A DNA stretch of 64,000 nt from CAZABP01 sp964483245 (GTDB taxonomy: Bacteria > Planctomycetota > UBA1135 > UBA2386), in NCBI GenBank assembly GCA_964483245.1, contig CAZABP010000002.1, positions 169,441 to 233,440 on the forward strand, written 5' to 3'. Made by a program: the position numbers and the translations under genes. The notes below the pieces were generated by a model. That model saw nothing but the letters and a program-made list of their open reading frames with translations. It did not search any database and was not told where the DNA came from. Below are positions 1-8,982 of the stretch, one piece after another. How positions within the stretch are numbered: the stretch's first letter is position 1; the number at the start of each line of letters is the position of its first letter.

Positions 1-644
1 TCCGACGTGATGCCGCCTTCGAACCGGACGCGCACCAGGTCACGGTACTGCTGCCGTGAACGGAGCGTGTCCTGCGAGATCGCGAGCCGCCGGTCCAGAT
101 CGCGGAGCTGCACGTACGCACCCGCCACCTCGGCGACGAGCGCGATCACCACCGAGCGCCGCGTCTCCTCGGCGGCGTACATCAGCGCCTGCTCCGCCTC
201 GGTCGCGCGCCGGATCCGCCCGAACAGATCCAGCTCCCAGACCATCGAGACGCCGACACCGTAATAGCTGCGCTCGTTGTCGATGCCGGGGATGGAACCG
301 ACCGCGGTCTCGCTGCTGATCCGCTCACGCCCGGCGGCGGCGACCGCATCGACGGTCGGGAACAGCTCCGAGCGCGCGAAGCCGAACCGCGCGCGCGCCT
401 CCTCGATCCGCGCGACTGCGATCTGCAGGTCCTGGTTCCGGTCGAGCGCGGTCTGCACGAGCTGTTGCAGGACCGGATCCTGGAACAGCTCCCACCACGC
501 GAGGTTCGCCAGGCTCTCTGCCTGCGCGGCGGTCAGCTCGCGCCAGCCTTCGGGCAGCGGGACCTCCGGCCGTTCATAGTCCGGGCCGACCGTGCACGAC
601 GTCGCCAACACCAACAGCGCAGCGGGACCGAGCGGCCGCACCAT
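1..644 (-). CDS. RND efflux outer-membrane factor lipoprotein (NodT/TolC family), 3' end outside window
   Basis: About 214 N-terminal residues are visible; the gene runs off the left edge. The start at 644 gives a short lipoprotein signal with lipobox LATSC (Cys17), followed by TVGPDYERP, the usual start of mature NodT-type outer-membrane factors. The following helices (WWELFQDPVLQQLVQTAL, then NQDLQIAVARIEEARA) match the first coiled-coil hairpin of the TolC fold. In this family the protein forms the outer-membrane channel of a drug or metal exporter. It begins one base after the stop of the RND permease (TGA, C, ATG), so the two are probably translationally coupled. Family assignment is firm; the substrate is unknown. 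Confidence 0.9.
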   Translation of the reverse strand, partial: MVRPLGPAALLVLATSCTVGPDYERPEVPLPEGWRELTAAQAESLANLAWWELFQDPVLQQLVQTALDRNQDLQIAVARIEEARARFGFARSELFPTVDAVAAAGRERISSETAVGSIPGIDNERSYYGVGVSMVWELDLFGRIRRATEAEQALMYAAEETRRSVVIALVAEVAGAYVQLRDLDRRLAISQDTLRSRQQYRDLVRVRFEGGITS

Positions 645-645
645 G

Positions 646-3600
646 TCAGTGCCCCTCCGGCGCGGGTTTCGGAGTCGTCGCTGGTGCCGCCGCCGGCTGC
701 GCGCGTTTGCGGCGGCCCAGCTTCTCGACGAACGCGAAGTTCCCCGGCACCAGGATCACGCCGAAGAACGTCGCGACCAGCATGCCCCAGAACACCGCGG
801 TGCCCATGACGTTCTGCGCCGCGGCGCCGGAACCGGACGCCAGCATCAGCGGCACGACGCCGAGGATGAACGCGAACGCAGTCATCAGGATCGGGCGGAA
901 GCGCAGCCGTGCCGACTCCAGCGCCGCGTCGTCGACCGGCTTGCCTTCCTCGTGCTTGGCCTTGGCGAACTCGACGATCAGGATGGCATTCTTCGCCGCG
1001 AGCCCGATCAGCATGATGTTGCCGATCTGCACGTAGACGTTGTTGTCGTAGCCGCTGAGCCAGATGCCGAAGAACGCCCCGAGAGCGACCAGCGGTGAGC
1101 CGAGCAGCACCGCCCACGGCAGCCGCCAGCTCTCGTACATCGCCGCCAGCAGCAGGAACACGAACACGATCGCCAGCACGAACGTCGGACCGGCCGGCGG
1201 CGCGACCTTCTCCTGGTACGACATCGACGAGTACGCGTACCCGAGCTCGCGCGGCATCGTCTCGGTGAACACCTGCTCGAGCGCCGCGAGCGCCTGGCCG
1301 GACGAGTAGCCGGGTCCCGGGATCCCCTGGATCTCGACCGAGCGGAACAGGTTGAACCGGTTGGTGATCTCGCTGCCGGCGTCCGAGCGCGTCGTCAGCA
1401 GCGTGCCGAGCGGGACCATGTCGCCGGTGCGGCTGCTGCGCACGTGGATCTGCCCGATGTCCTCCGGGTTGCGGCGGTAGTCGGCGTCCGCCTGCACATA
1501 GACGCGGAACAGCCGGCCGAAGCGGTTGAAGTCGTTGACGTAGGTGCCACCCAGCGCCGCCGACATCGCCAGGAACACGTCGTCGATCGGCACGCCGAGC
1601 TTGCGCGCCTTCTCGCGGTCGAGGTCGACGGCGACCTGCGGGTACGTCGGATCGAACGACGTGAACACGTTCGCCAGCTCCGGCCGCGCGCGCGCGGCGG
1701 TCAGGAACTCGCGGCTGCGCTGGCCCAGCTCGGGCACCGTCAACGTGCCGCTGCGATCCTGCAGCAGGAAGTTGAACCCTGCCGACGCGCCGAATCCGGA
1801 GATCGTCGGCAGGTTGAACGGGAACGCGATCGCCTCCGGGATCGAGCGGACGTGCTGCGCGACCTTCGCCATCAGACCGCGCACGTGCAGCTCGGGACTC
1901 TTGCGCTCGTCCCACGGCTCGAGCCGCACGAAGATCGTGCCGAAGTTCGGCTGATACGTGCTGGTCACGACACCGTAGCCGCCGATCGTCGTGTACGAGT
2001 CGACGCCCTCGAGCCCGCCGAGGAACTGCTCGACCTGGCCGAGCACGGCGCTGGTGCGCTGCAGCGACGCGCCGGGCGGGAGCTGCACGTTCACCCCGAA
2101 GATCCCCTGATCCTCTTCGGGGATGAATCCGGACGGGAGCTGCCGGCCGATCGCGCCGATCCCGAAGATCACGGCGCCGATCAGCAGGATCGTCAGCGAC
2201 GAGCGCCGCACCAGGATCCGTGCGATGCCGAGGTAGCCGGTCGTGACCCCTTCGAAGCTCTTGTTGAACAGCTTGAAGAACCACCCCAGCGGGCCGCGCA
2301 TCGGCTTCGCCGGCTTCAGCAGCAGCGCCGACAGCGCCGGCGCCAGTGACAGCGCGCTGAATGCCGAGAGCAGGACCGAGATCGCGATCGTCAGCGCGAA
2401 CTGCTGGTACATCCGCCCGGTCAGACCGCCGAGGAACGCGACCGGGATGAACACCGCGGACAGGATCAGCGCGATCCCGATGACCGGCCCGGAGACCTCT
2501 TTCATCGCCTGCAGGGTCGCGTCGCGCGGACTCATCCCGTGCTCGATGTGGTGCATCACCGCCTCGACGACCACGATCGCGTCGTCGACGACGATCCCGA
2601 TCGCCAGGATCAGCCCGAACATCGACAGCGTGTTGACCGAGAACCCGAGCATCGGGAAGAAGATGAACGTCCCGATCAACGACACCGGCACCGTCAACAA
2701 CGGGATCAGCGTCGCGCGCAGGTTCTGCAGGAACACGAACACGACCAGCGTGACCAGCACGACCGCTTCGAGGAACGTGTGCAGGATCGACTCGATCGAC
2801 GCTTCGACGGCCGGCGTCGTGTCGTAGACGATCTTGTAGTCCATGTCGGGCGGGAACAGCTCCTTCGCCCGGTGCATGGTCTCGTAGATCGCTTCCGCCG
2901 CCGCGAGCTGGTTGGCGCCCGGCAGCAGGTAGACCGCCATCGCGCCGGATGGCTTGCCATCGAGGCGCCCGAACGAGTCGTAGTTCTGCGCGCCGAGCTC
3001 GGCGCGGCCGACGTCGCGGATCCGCACCTGCGCGCCGCTCTCCGACTCGCGCAGGATGATGTCTTCGAACTCGGCGGTCGTGATCAGGCGGCCGGGCGCG
3101 CTGACGGTGTACGTGAACTGTTGATCCGCCGGCGCGGGGCTGCCGCCGACCTTGCCGGTCGGCGCCTGCAGGTTCTGCTCCTTGATCGCGGCGACGACGT
3201 CGCTGGGCGTCAGCCCCAGGCGCGCCATCCGGTCCGGCCGCAGCCAGATCCGCATCCCATAGTCGGTGCCGCCGAACAGATCGACCTGCGCGATGCCCGG
3301 GATGCGCAGGATCTGGTCGCGCAGGTTGATCCCGCAGTAGTTGATCAGGAAGTTTGCGTCGTACGTCCCGCCGGGCGAATGCAGCGAGACGATCATCAGG
3401 ATGCTCGGGCTCTGCTTCTTGACGGTGACGCCCTGCTGCACGACCTCCTGCGGCAGCCGTGCCTGCGCCGACGAGACGCGGTTCTGCGTCAGCACGTTCG
3501 CGGTGTCCTGGTCGACGCCGACCTCGAAGTTGACGTCGAGCTGCATGCGGCCGTCGCTGGTGTTCGACGACTTCATGTAGATCATCCGGTCGACGCCGTT

Positions 3601-3807
3601 GACCTCCTGCTCGATCGGGGTCGCAACCGACTGCTCGACGGCGACCGCGGATGCGCCCGGATAGTTCGCCGTGACGCGGATCATCGGCGGCGCCAGGAAC
3701 GGGTACTGCTCGATGCTGAGTCCGCGCAACGAGAACAGACCCATCAACACGGTCAGGATCGCGATGACCATCGCGACGATCGGACGGCGGATGAAGAACT
3801 GGGCCAT
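646..3807 (-). CDS. RND efflux permease, HAE1 (AcrB/MexB-type)
   Basis: A 1053-residue inner-membrane proton antiporter, the normal length for AcrB-type pumps. It opens with MAQFFIRRPIVAMVIAILT, the typical TM1 of the family. The proton-relay residues are present: the Asp pair 408-409 in GIVVDDAIVVVE (TM4) and Lys939 in GLAAKNAILIVEFA (TM10). Two large periplasmic loops separate the two sets of membrane helices. Such pumps export drugs, dyes, detergents or lipophilic metabolites using the proton gradient. The gene lies between its adaptor (8 bases upstream) and the outer-membrane factor (1 base downstream), giving a complete tripartite pump. A heavy-metal (CzcA) pump is less likely because the DD pair and overall sequence are HAE1-like. 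Confidence 0.96.
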   Translation of the reverse strand: MAQFFIRRPIVAMVIAILTVLMGLFSLRGLSIEQYPFLAPPMIRVTANYPGASAVAVEQSVATPIEQEVNGVDRMIYMKSSNTSDGRMQLDVNFEVGVDQDTANVLTQNRVSSAQARLPQEVVQQGVTVKKQSPSILMIVSLHSPGGTYDANFLINYCGINLRDQILRIPGIAQVDLFGGTDYGMRIWLRPDRMARLGLTPSDVVAAIKEQNLQAPTGKVGGSPAPADQQFTYTVSAPGRLITTAEFEDIILRESESGAQVRIRDVGRAELGAQNYDSFGRLDGKPSGAMAVYLLPGANQLAAAEAIYETMHRAKELFPPDMDYKIVYDTTPAVEASIESILHTFLEAVVLVTLVVFVFLQNLRATLIPLLTVPVSLIGTFIFFPMLGFSVNTLSMFGLILAIGIVVDDAIVVVEAVMHHIEHGMSPRDATLQAMKEVSGPVIGIALILSAVFIPVAFLGGLTGRMYQQFALTIAISVLLSAFSALSLAPALSALLLKPAKPMRGPLGWFFKLFNKSFEGVTTGYLGIARILVRRSSLTILLIGAVIFGIGAIGRQLPSGFIPEEDQGIFGVNVQLPPGASLQRTSAVLGQVEQFLGGLEGVDSYTTIGGYGVVTSTYQPNFGTIFVRLEPWDERKSPELHVRGLMAKVAQHVRSIPEAIAFPFNLPTISGFGASAGFNFLLQDRSGTLTVPELGQRSREFLTAARARPELANVFTSFDPTYPQVAVDLDREKARKLGVPIDDVFLAMSAALGGTYVNDFNRFGRLFRVYVQADADYRRNPEDIGQIHVRSSRTGDMVPLGTLLTTRSDAGSEITNRFNLFRSVEIQGIPGPGYSSGQALAALEQVFTETMPRELGYAYSSMSYQEKVAPPAGPTFVLAIVFVFLLLAAMYESWRLPWAVLLGSPLVALGAFFGIWLSGYDNNVYVQIGNIMLIGLAAKNAILIVEFAKAKHEEGKPVDDAALESARLRFRPILMTAFAFILGVVPLMLASGSGAAAQNVMGTAVFWGMLVATFFGVILVPGNFAFVEKLGRRKRAQPAAAPATTPKPAPEGH

Positions 3808-3815
3808 GACTCAGC

Positions 3816-5093
3816 TCACCTGCCGTCGCGGGTGCCGGGCTTCTGCCCGGCAGGCGCGCCGTCGCCGGAGGGGTCTGCCGTGGGCTTCGCCGGGTCGATC
3901 GAGACCTGCTTCGCCTGCACCGGCATGCCGGGACGCACCTTCTGCGCGCCGTCGACGATGACGTTCTCGTCCGGCTGCAGGCCCTGCGTGATCTGCCGCA
4001 GCGTGCCGAGCGACTGGCCGACCTGCACGATCCGTTCGGCGACCTTGCCGTCGCCGCCGACGACGAGCACCGAGAACACCCCTTGCAGCTCACGCACGCA
4101 ACGCTGCGGCAGCAGCAGGGCGCCCGGGTCGGTGCGCACGACCGTCCGCACGCGCGCGAACTGGCCGGGACGCACGAGGCCGGCCGGGTTGGGGAACGCG
4201 ACCTCGACCAGGATCGTGCCGGTCGTCGGATCGACATTGCGGTCGAGGAACACCAGCTGCCCCGGCTGCGCGTGCACGGTGCCGTCGGCCAGGATCAGCT
4301 CGAACGAGGACTTCCGCGCGTGCGGCTCGGCACCTTCCCCCCGTTCGCGTGCGAACGTGAGGTAGTCGCGCTCGGTCACGTTGACGCGGGCGTGGATCGG
4401 ATCGATCCGCGAGATCCGCGTCAGCAGTGTGCTCTGCCCGCGCCCGACCAGCGTGCCGGTGAACACCTCGGTCTTGCCGATCAGGCCGGCTTCGGGTGCG
4501 AGCACCTTGGTGAACGACAGGTCGATCCGCGTTTTCTCGACGACGGCCTTGCCGGCTTCGACGGCGGCGGCGGCCGCCTTCTCGACCGCGACCGAGGTCT
4601 CGTAGATCTGCCGCGAGACCGCGTTCTTCTCGACCAGCGGTGCGTAGCGGGCGACGTCCTGCGCGGCGCGCGCGAGCTGCGCCTCCGCCTCGGCCAACGC
4701 CGCCTGTGCCTGCGCCAGGGCCGCTTCGAACGGCCGCGGATCGAGGGTGTAGAGCAGGTCCCCTTTGTTGACCATGCTCCCCTGCCCGAACTCGATCGAT
4801 TCGATGAACCCCTCGACGCGGGCGCGGATCTCGATCTCGGTGTTGCCGCGCGTCTCACCGATGACCGAGAAGTGCACCGGCACGTCGCGCTGCAGCGGCT
4901 TGGCGACGTTGACCGCGGGCGGCGGGGGCGGGGGTGGCGGGGCCTTCTCCTTGCACCCGGCCAGGGCCAGCAGCAGGAGCGGGAACGTGGGGATCCAGCG
5001 GGGTCGGAGCATCGGACGGGGGGTGCGCGCCGGACTCCGAATCGAGCCGCTGCGCGCGAGTTTCATGGCAGTTGGGTCGGCGACGCTGCTCAT
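3816..5093 (-). CDS. RND periplasmic adaptor lipoprotein (membrane fusion protein)
   Basis: A HlyD/AcrA-type adaptor that links the permease to the outer-membrane channel. It shows a barrel-sandwich (lipoyl-like) half-motif around VEGFIESIEFGQGSMVNKGD, a helical hairpin rich in Ala/Glu, the second half-motif LSFTKVLAPEAGLIG, then beta-barrel and membrane-proximal domains. The start is uncertain. ATG at 5093 overlaps the upstream stop as ATGA and suggests coupling, but an internal ATG at 5012 gives a clean lipoprotein signal (LALAGC, Cys20) and a 398-residue mature-type protein. No good Shine-Dalgarno sequence precedes either. After the lipobox comes a run of eight prolines, perhaps a flexible tether. 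It is cotranscribed with the permease. Confidence 0.93.
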   Translation of the reverse strand: MSSVADPTAMKLARSGSIRSPARTPRPMLRPRWIPTFPLLLLALAGCKEKAPPPPPPPPAVNVAKPLQRDVPVHFSVIGETRGNTEIEIRARVEGFIESIEFGQGSMVNKGDLLYTLDPRPFEAALAQAQAALAEAEAQLARAAQDVARYAPLVEKNAVSRQIYETSVAVEKAAAAAVEAGKAVVEKTRIDLSFTKVLAPEAGLIGKTEVFTGTLVGRGQSTLLTRISRIDPIHARVNVTERDYLTFARERGEGAEPHARKSSFELILADGTVHAQPGQLVFLDRNVDPTTGTILVEVAFPNPAGLVRPGQFARVRTVVRTDPGALLLPQRCVRELQGVFSVLVVGGDGKVAERIVQVGQSLGTLRQITQGLQPDENVIVDGAQKVRPGMPVQAKQVSIDPAKPTADPSGDGAPAGQKPGTRDGR

Positions 5094-6031
5094 TGGCACC
5101 GCACGAGGTCGCGCTCGAGCTCGGTGCGGATGTCATCCGGAAGGTCGGGGGCCTCGGCTCGCGCGCGCAGCCAGGTGGTGAACGCCTCGCGCCGTTCGGC
5201 CGGCAGCTCACGTGGCAGCCGCTCGAACGTGCGGACGTGCAGATGCAGATCCGCCAGCGCGGCTGCGCTCAGCTCACCCGGGACGGCGAGCCCGGCTTGC
5301 AGCAGGCGCGGCAGGTTCCAGCGGTAGAACGAGCGCATCCAGATCCCGTACAGCCGGTGCAGCTCGGTGATCGGTTGCTCATGGTCGTCGATGCGCAGGT
5401 CCACGAACCGGTCGCTGAGCCCGCCATAGCCGCCGCCGGCGCGCACGACGTAGATCGCGGCCGATTGCATGCCGCGCTTGTCGCCACCTTCGGCCTGCGC
5501 GGCGTCGAGCGCGCGCAGCAGACGGTCGGCGAACGGGAGTGCGGCCGACTCGCGCCAGGCGCGGGCCATGCTGCGCACGACTGCGTCGCCGGCGAGGATG
5601 TTCCCCTGGCACGAGAAGTCGGCGCCTGCCTCGTGCAGTGCGGCAGCCTGGCAGCGTTCGCCGGTGAATGCGGCGGCTGCCCCGGACGTGCCGATCACCG
5701 CGAGCTGGCGCCGCGCCTGTTGCGGTTCCGGGTCCACCGCGAGCGCAGCCGCGAGTGCTTCGGCCGCGCTCTTGCCGTCCCGCAGCGCCGCCAGCGCGAG
5801 CGGGCCGTAGCGCGGATTCGCCAGTGCCTGCGTCGCGACCGCGCCGACCCCGGCCTCGGCGAACGGCACGACGCTGCCGACCGCCGGGACGCGTGACTGC
5901 ACGGCGACGCCGAGCGCGCCGGTTGCGTCATCCCGCGCGACGATCGAGAACGTCGCGACGGTCGGTCCGAGGTCTGGGATCCCTGGCTGCGCGCAGGCCG
6001 CGAGCAGCAGCAGGAACGAAGGCGCGCGCAT
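5090..6031 (-). CDS. DUF1028 family protein (Ntn-hydrolase-like)
   Basis: A 313-residue secreted or lipid-anchored protein. The start at 6031 is supported by an ACGGAG ribosome site about eight bases upstream and gives MRAPSFLLLLAACAQPG, a short signal with a lipobox-like LAAC. The mature part TFSIVARDDATGALGVAVQSR is the hallmark start of DUF1028, a family predicted to have an Ntn-hydrolase fold with the mature N-terminal Thr or Ser as nucleophile. Further family blocks are VGAVATQALANPRYG, FSCQGNILAG and GGYGGLSDRFVDLRIDD. Its role is unknown; peptidase or amidohydrolase activity has been suggested for relatives. It overlaps the adaptor gene by four bases and so heads the RND operon, an unusual partnership. 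Confidence 0.85.
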   Translation of the reverse strand: MRAPSFLLLLAACAQPGIPDLGPTVATFSIVARDDATGALGVAVQSRVPAVGSVVPFAEAGVGAVATQALANPRYGPLALAALRDGKSAAEALAAALAVDPEPQQARRQLAVIGTSGAAAAFTGERCQAAALHEAGADFSCQGNILAGDAVVRSMARAWRESAALPFADRLLRALDAAQAEGGDKRGMQSAAIYVVRAGGGYGGLSDRFVDLRIDDHEQPITELHRLYGIWMRSFYRWNLPRLLQAGLAVPGELSAAALADLHLHVRTFERLPRELPAERREAFTTWLRARAEAPDLPDDIRTELERDLVRCQ

Positions 6032-6192
6032 TTCGACGCTCCGTGGAGGGGGGGCGGCACAACGTACGGGCCGCCTGCGCCCCGCGCCATCGCGCGCTGC
6101 CGTTCTCCGCGCCACCCCGCGCCGCCGGCATGACCGGTGGATTCCGGGTCAGCCGGCCCGGCCGGGTGCCCGATTCCTCATCAGTGCGCGGC

Positions 6193-6224
6193 GTTCCCTG
6201 CCGATAACCGCGACACCAGGGAAC
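6193..6224 (+). promoter_or_regulatory. Perfect 8-bp inverted repeat in the leader of the LEPR-XLL gene
   Basis: GTTCCCTG at 6193-6200 and CAGGGAAC at 6217-6224 are exact reverse complements separated by 16 bases. The second arm ends only a few bases before the ribosome site (CAGGAG, about 6229-6234) of the gene starting at 6241. It could be a protein operator or an RNA hairpin that tunes translation. The sequence shows only the symmetry. Confidence 0.4.
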
Positions 6225-6240
6225 ACGAGCAGGAGCCAGC

Positions 6241-8475
6241 GTGGGCAGCGACGAGCCGAGGCAGCAGAGTGGGAGCGCGGCGTTGCGCGCGGAGACGATC
6301 GAGCCCCGGATCCTGCTCTCGGCGACCTGGGTCGACGGGGCGGACATCGATGCCGCGGAGGCGGACGAGGTCGAGATCGCGCTTCCAGCCGCGCTCGACC
6401 AGGGAACCCTGCCCGAGACGGTGCTCGGCACCAAGAAGGCCGACACGCTCGAGCTCCCGGACCCGGTGGCCGGGGAGGCGTACTTCGTCGACGGCCTGAA
6501 GGGGGACGACCGCCTCGACCTCAGCTCCTTCACATTCGCGCAGGCGAGCTTCCGCGAAGGGGGGCTGACGATCGACCTCGGCGATGGCGAGAGCTTCACC
6601 GTCGACTACCAGAACCTCGAGCAGATGGAGTTCGCCGACGAGTCGGTGCGGCTGCTGCAGGGGGACGCACGCGGCAACGGGCTGACCGGCAGCGTCACGT
6701 TCGTGGATGGCGACGAGGTGTTCCGGCTCACGGTGGATGGCGGCGGTTCGGTCGATTGGAGTTGGGACAGCGACCGCGACACGCTGCAGCTCCGCGACCT
6801 CGAAGGCACGGATGCGCGCAGCTCGCTGCGGCTCGAGCGTCTGGCCGGCGACGACCTGCGCGTCGGCCGCATCGAGCTCGACACGTCGCTCGGCGCGCTC
6901 GAGAGCGACGTCGGGATCGAGAGCCTGACGATCGGCAAGAAGGCGTCGCTCGGCAGCCTGACGGCCGGCGGGCCGGTCGACACGCTCGTGATCCAGGGGG
7001 ACCTGAGCACGACCACGACGCTGGACGCCGACATCGGCACGCTGCGCGTCGGCGACGACGTGCTGGCCGGTGCCTCGCTGCATGTGCGCGGGCAGGTCGA
7101 CACGCTGCAGGCGGACCGCCTGATGGCCGGTTCCGCGGTGCGGGTCGATGCCGCGATCGGCAGCGTCACGCTCGGGCGGATCGATGCTGGTGCGACGCTG
7201 GAGTTCGGCGATTCGGTCGGAACGTTGCTGCTGCGCCGCGGCGCGCTCGCCGGTGACGTCGCGATCCACGGTGACGCGGGCGCGATCGACATCACCGCCA
7301 GCGGCACCAAGGACGACCTCGCCGGCACGCTGACCGTCGATGGCAGCCTCGGCTCGCTGCGGGTCGGCGACGATCTGCTGCCGGGCGCGCGCGTCGTCGT
7401 GCACGGCGACCTCGGCCAGCTCGAGATCGGCGACGTGGTGCAGCGCAATGCGCTGGTCCAGGTCGACGGCGATGTCGACGGCACGTTGCGGGTCGGCCGG
7501 ATCGATGCCGGAGCGCGCGTCGAAGTGGACGGCGACGTCACGCGGCTGGAGGTCGGCCGGGAGCTGAACGGCCGCGTCGAGGTCGGCGGCGACCTGGTGA
7601 CGCTGAGCATCGGCCGCGCGGCGAAGGGGGAAGTGCTGATCTCGGCGCTGGACGGCGAGCTGCGGATCGAGCACGCCGGCAAGGTCGTGACCGCACACGC
7701 CGACGGGCCGTGCGAGGCGATCTACGACGTCGGCCGGCGCACGCTCGAGATCGAGGCAAGGGCCACCGCCGCGGGCGCCGCGCCGCGTACGGACGGAGCA
7801 GTCGACCTGACCGACGACGCGACCGGGCACGATCTCGGCGAACCGGAAGCGGTCGACGCCGACGAGCCGGAAGAGACGGAGGATCCGGATGAGGAGGCGG
7901 CGGACGACGAGGAGCAGGATCCCGAGGCTGAGGACGCGAGCCCAGACGAGCCGCAGGCGCAAGCGCCCGCGCTCTCGAGCCCGACCGACCTGCGCGCCGA
8001 CGCGATCGCGCACGCGACCGCCACCCCCGATGCCCTCGCAGCTCCGCTGCCGGAGACTCCGCCGGACGCGAGCCACCCCGCCGAGCTCGCGCCGGCCGCG
8101 CTGCGCCAGAACGCCCTGCGTGCGTTGACGATCCACTACGGCAACGGGGGGTCGGGGGGCGGCGACGACGGCGTAACCGAGTCGCGCGCCGCATCGGCTG
8201 CCGGGACCGCAGCCTCGGCACCGGAGCCGGTGCACGCGGCTCCGCCTGCCGTCGATTCCGCGACCAGCACCGACGCCGACCGCCGCGACGCCGCAGTCCG
8301 AAGCCCCCCGAACGACACGACGGTGGCACCGACCCAGACCGCGACGAGCAGCGCCGGTGCGGGCGAGCCAGCACAAGCTGCGGTCGAGCCCACCAGCCGC
8401 GGCTTCCTGCTCGAGCTGTGGGCCGGCTTGCTGACGTTCCTGCGCGGACACGCCGACCACGACCGCAAGCTGTAG
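6241..8475 (+). CDS. LEPR-XLL domain surface protein with beta-solenoid repeats
   Basis: A 744-residue acidic protein with a GTG start preceded by a CAGGAG ribosome site. Near the N-terminus it has AETIEPRILLSATWVDG, the LEPR-XLL signature found at the front of large extracellular repeat proteins in planctomycetes and some gammaproteobacteria. There is no Sec signal peptide. Residues about 170-490 are a string of short beta repeats (VDGDVDGTLRVGRIDAGA, VDGDVTRLEVGRELNG and similar, roughly 20-25 residues each), as expected for a right-handed beta-solenoid. Residues about 510-700 are low complexity, rich in Asp, Glu, Ala and Pro. The C-terminus ends with an amphipathic stretch (RGFLLELWAGLLTFLRG). 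It is probably exported by the HlyD and M50 proteins encoded just downstream. Confidence 0.82.
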   Translation: MGSDEPRQQSGSAALRAETIEPRILLSATWVDGADIDAAEADEVEIALPAALDQGTLPETVLGTKKADTLELPDPVAGEAYFVDGLKGDDRLDLSSFTFAQASFREGGLTIDLGDGESFTVDYQNLEQMEFADESVRLLQGDARGNGLTGSVTFVDGDEVFRLTVDGGGSVDWSWDSDRDTLQLRDLEGTDARSSLRLERLAGDDLRVGRIELDTSLGALESDVGIESLTIGKKASLGSLTAGGPVDTLVIQGDLSTTTTLDADIGTLRVGDDVLAGASLHVRGQVDTLQADRLMAGSAVRVDAAIGSVTLGRIDAGATLEFGDSVGTLLLRRGALAGDVAIHGDAGAIDITASGTKDDLAGTLTVDGSLGSLRVGDDLLPGARVVVHGDLGQLEIGDVVQRNALVQVDGDVDGTLRVGRIDAGARVEVDGDVTRLEVGRELNGRVEVGGDLVTLSIGRAAKGEVLISALDGELRIEHAGKVVTAHADGPCEAIYDVGRRTLEIEARATAAGAAPRTDGAVDLTDDATGHDLGEPEAVDADEPEETEDPDEEAADDEEQDPEAEDASPDEPQAQAPALSSPTDLRADAIAHATATPDALAAPLPETPPDASHPAELAPAALRQNALRALTIHYGNGGSGGGDDGVTESRAASAAGTAASAPEPVHAAPPAVDSATSTDADRRDAAVRSPPNDTTVAPTQTATSSAGAGEPAQAAVEPTSRGFLLELWAGLLTFLRGHADHDRKL

Positions 8476-8553
8476 GAAAACGCGACAAGGCAGGCCGCGC
8501 CCGCAGTCATCCCGGCCGCCACGCGGAGCCGATAGCGCTCCGAGGGCGTACGG

Positions 8554-8982
8554 ATGCAGCGCGATTCGTTCTTCGACGACGTGGACCTGGCGGGACTGCC
8601 GGCGGCCGAGCAACTGCTCGCCGAGCTCGGCGCGAATCTTCCGGTCGATGCGGTGGCAGACGACGGGGTCGGACAGAGCTGTCCGATCCACCTGATCGTC
8701 AAGGTGGAGGCAGGGAGTGCGAGCGGACGCACCGCCGAGCCGATGTTCGTCAAGCTGCAGCGGATCACGCCGCACACCGCGATCGCGGTCGCCGAGCAGC
8801 CGTTGCGCGCGGGGGATCTGTACCGGCTCGACTTCACCCGGCTGAAGCCGGACCTGCCGCTGACCTACGCCGTCTGCCGCAAGGTGCAGGTGCTGCAGGA
8901 GGACCGGTACGAAGTCGCGTTCCAGTTCTTCGCGACGATCGATGTGCCGCCAGGGTTGTTGCAGGCGCACGCAGCGCGATGA
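8554..8982 (+). CDS. Small PilZ-like protein of the export cassette
   Basis: A 142-residue soluble protein. The segment from about residue 60 to 130 (MFVKLQRITPHTAIAVA through YEVAFQFF) reads like a six-stranded PilZ-type barrel, but the RxxxR and (D/N)xSxxG residues that bind cyclic di-GMP are not evident, so ligand binding is doubtful. It lies 78 bases after the LEPR-XLL gene and overlaps the next gene by four bases (ATGA at 8979-8982), so it is almost certainly coupled to the HlyD fusion. It may regulate or assist export. The PilZ assignment is tentative; a plain unknown protein is the alternative. Confidence 0.6.
   Translation: MQRDSFFDDVDLAGLPAAEQLLAELGANLPVDAVADDGVGQSCPIHLIVKVEAGSASGRTAEPMFVKLQRITPHTAIAVAEQPLRAGDLYRLDFTRLKPDLPLTYAVCRKVQVLQEDRYEVAFQFFATIDVPPGLLQAHAAR

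Noticed and set aside
533..4237. A 1234-codon open frame on the minus strand across the RND permease and adaptor region
   Set aside because: It overlaps the true permease in another frame, is Arg/Ala-rich and matches no family motif; a typical GC-rich shadow.
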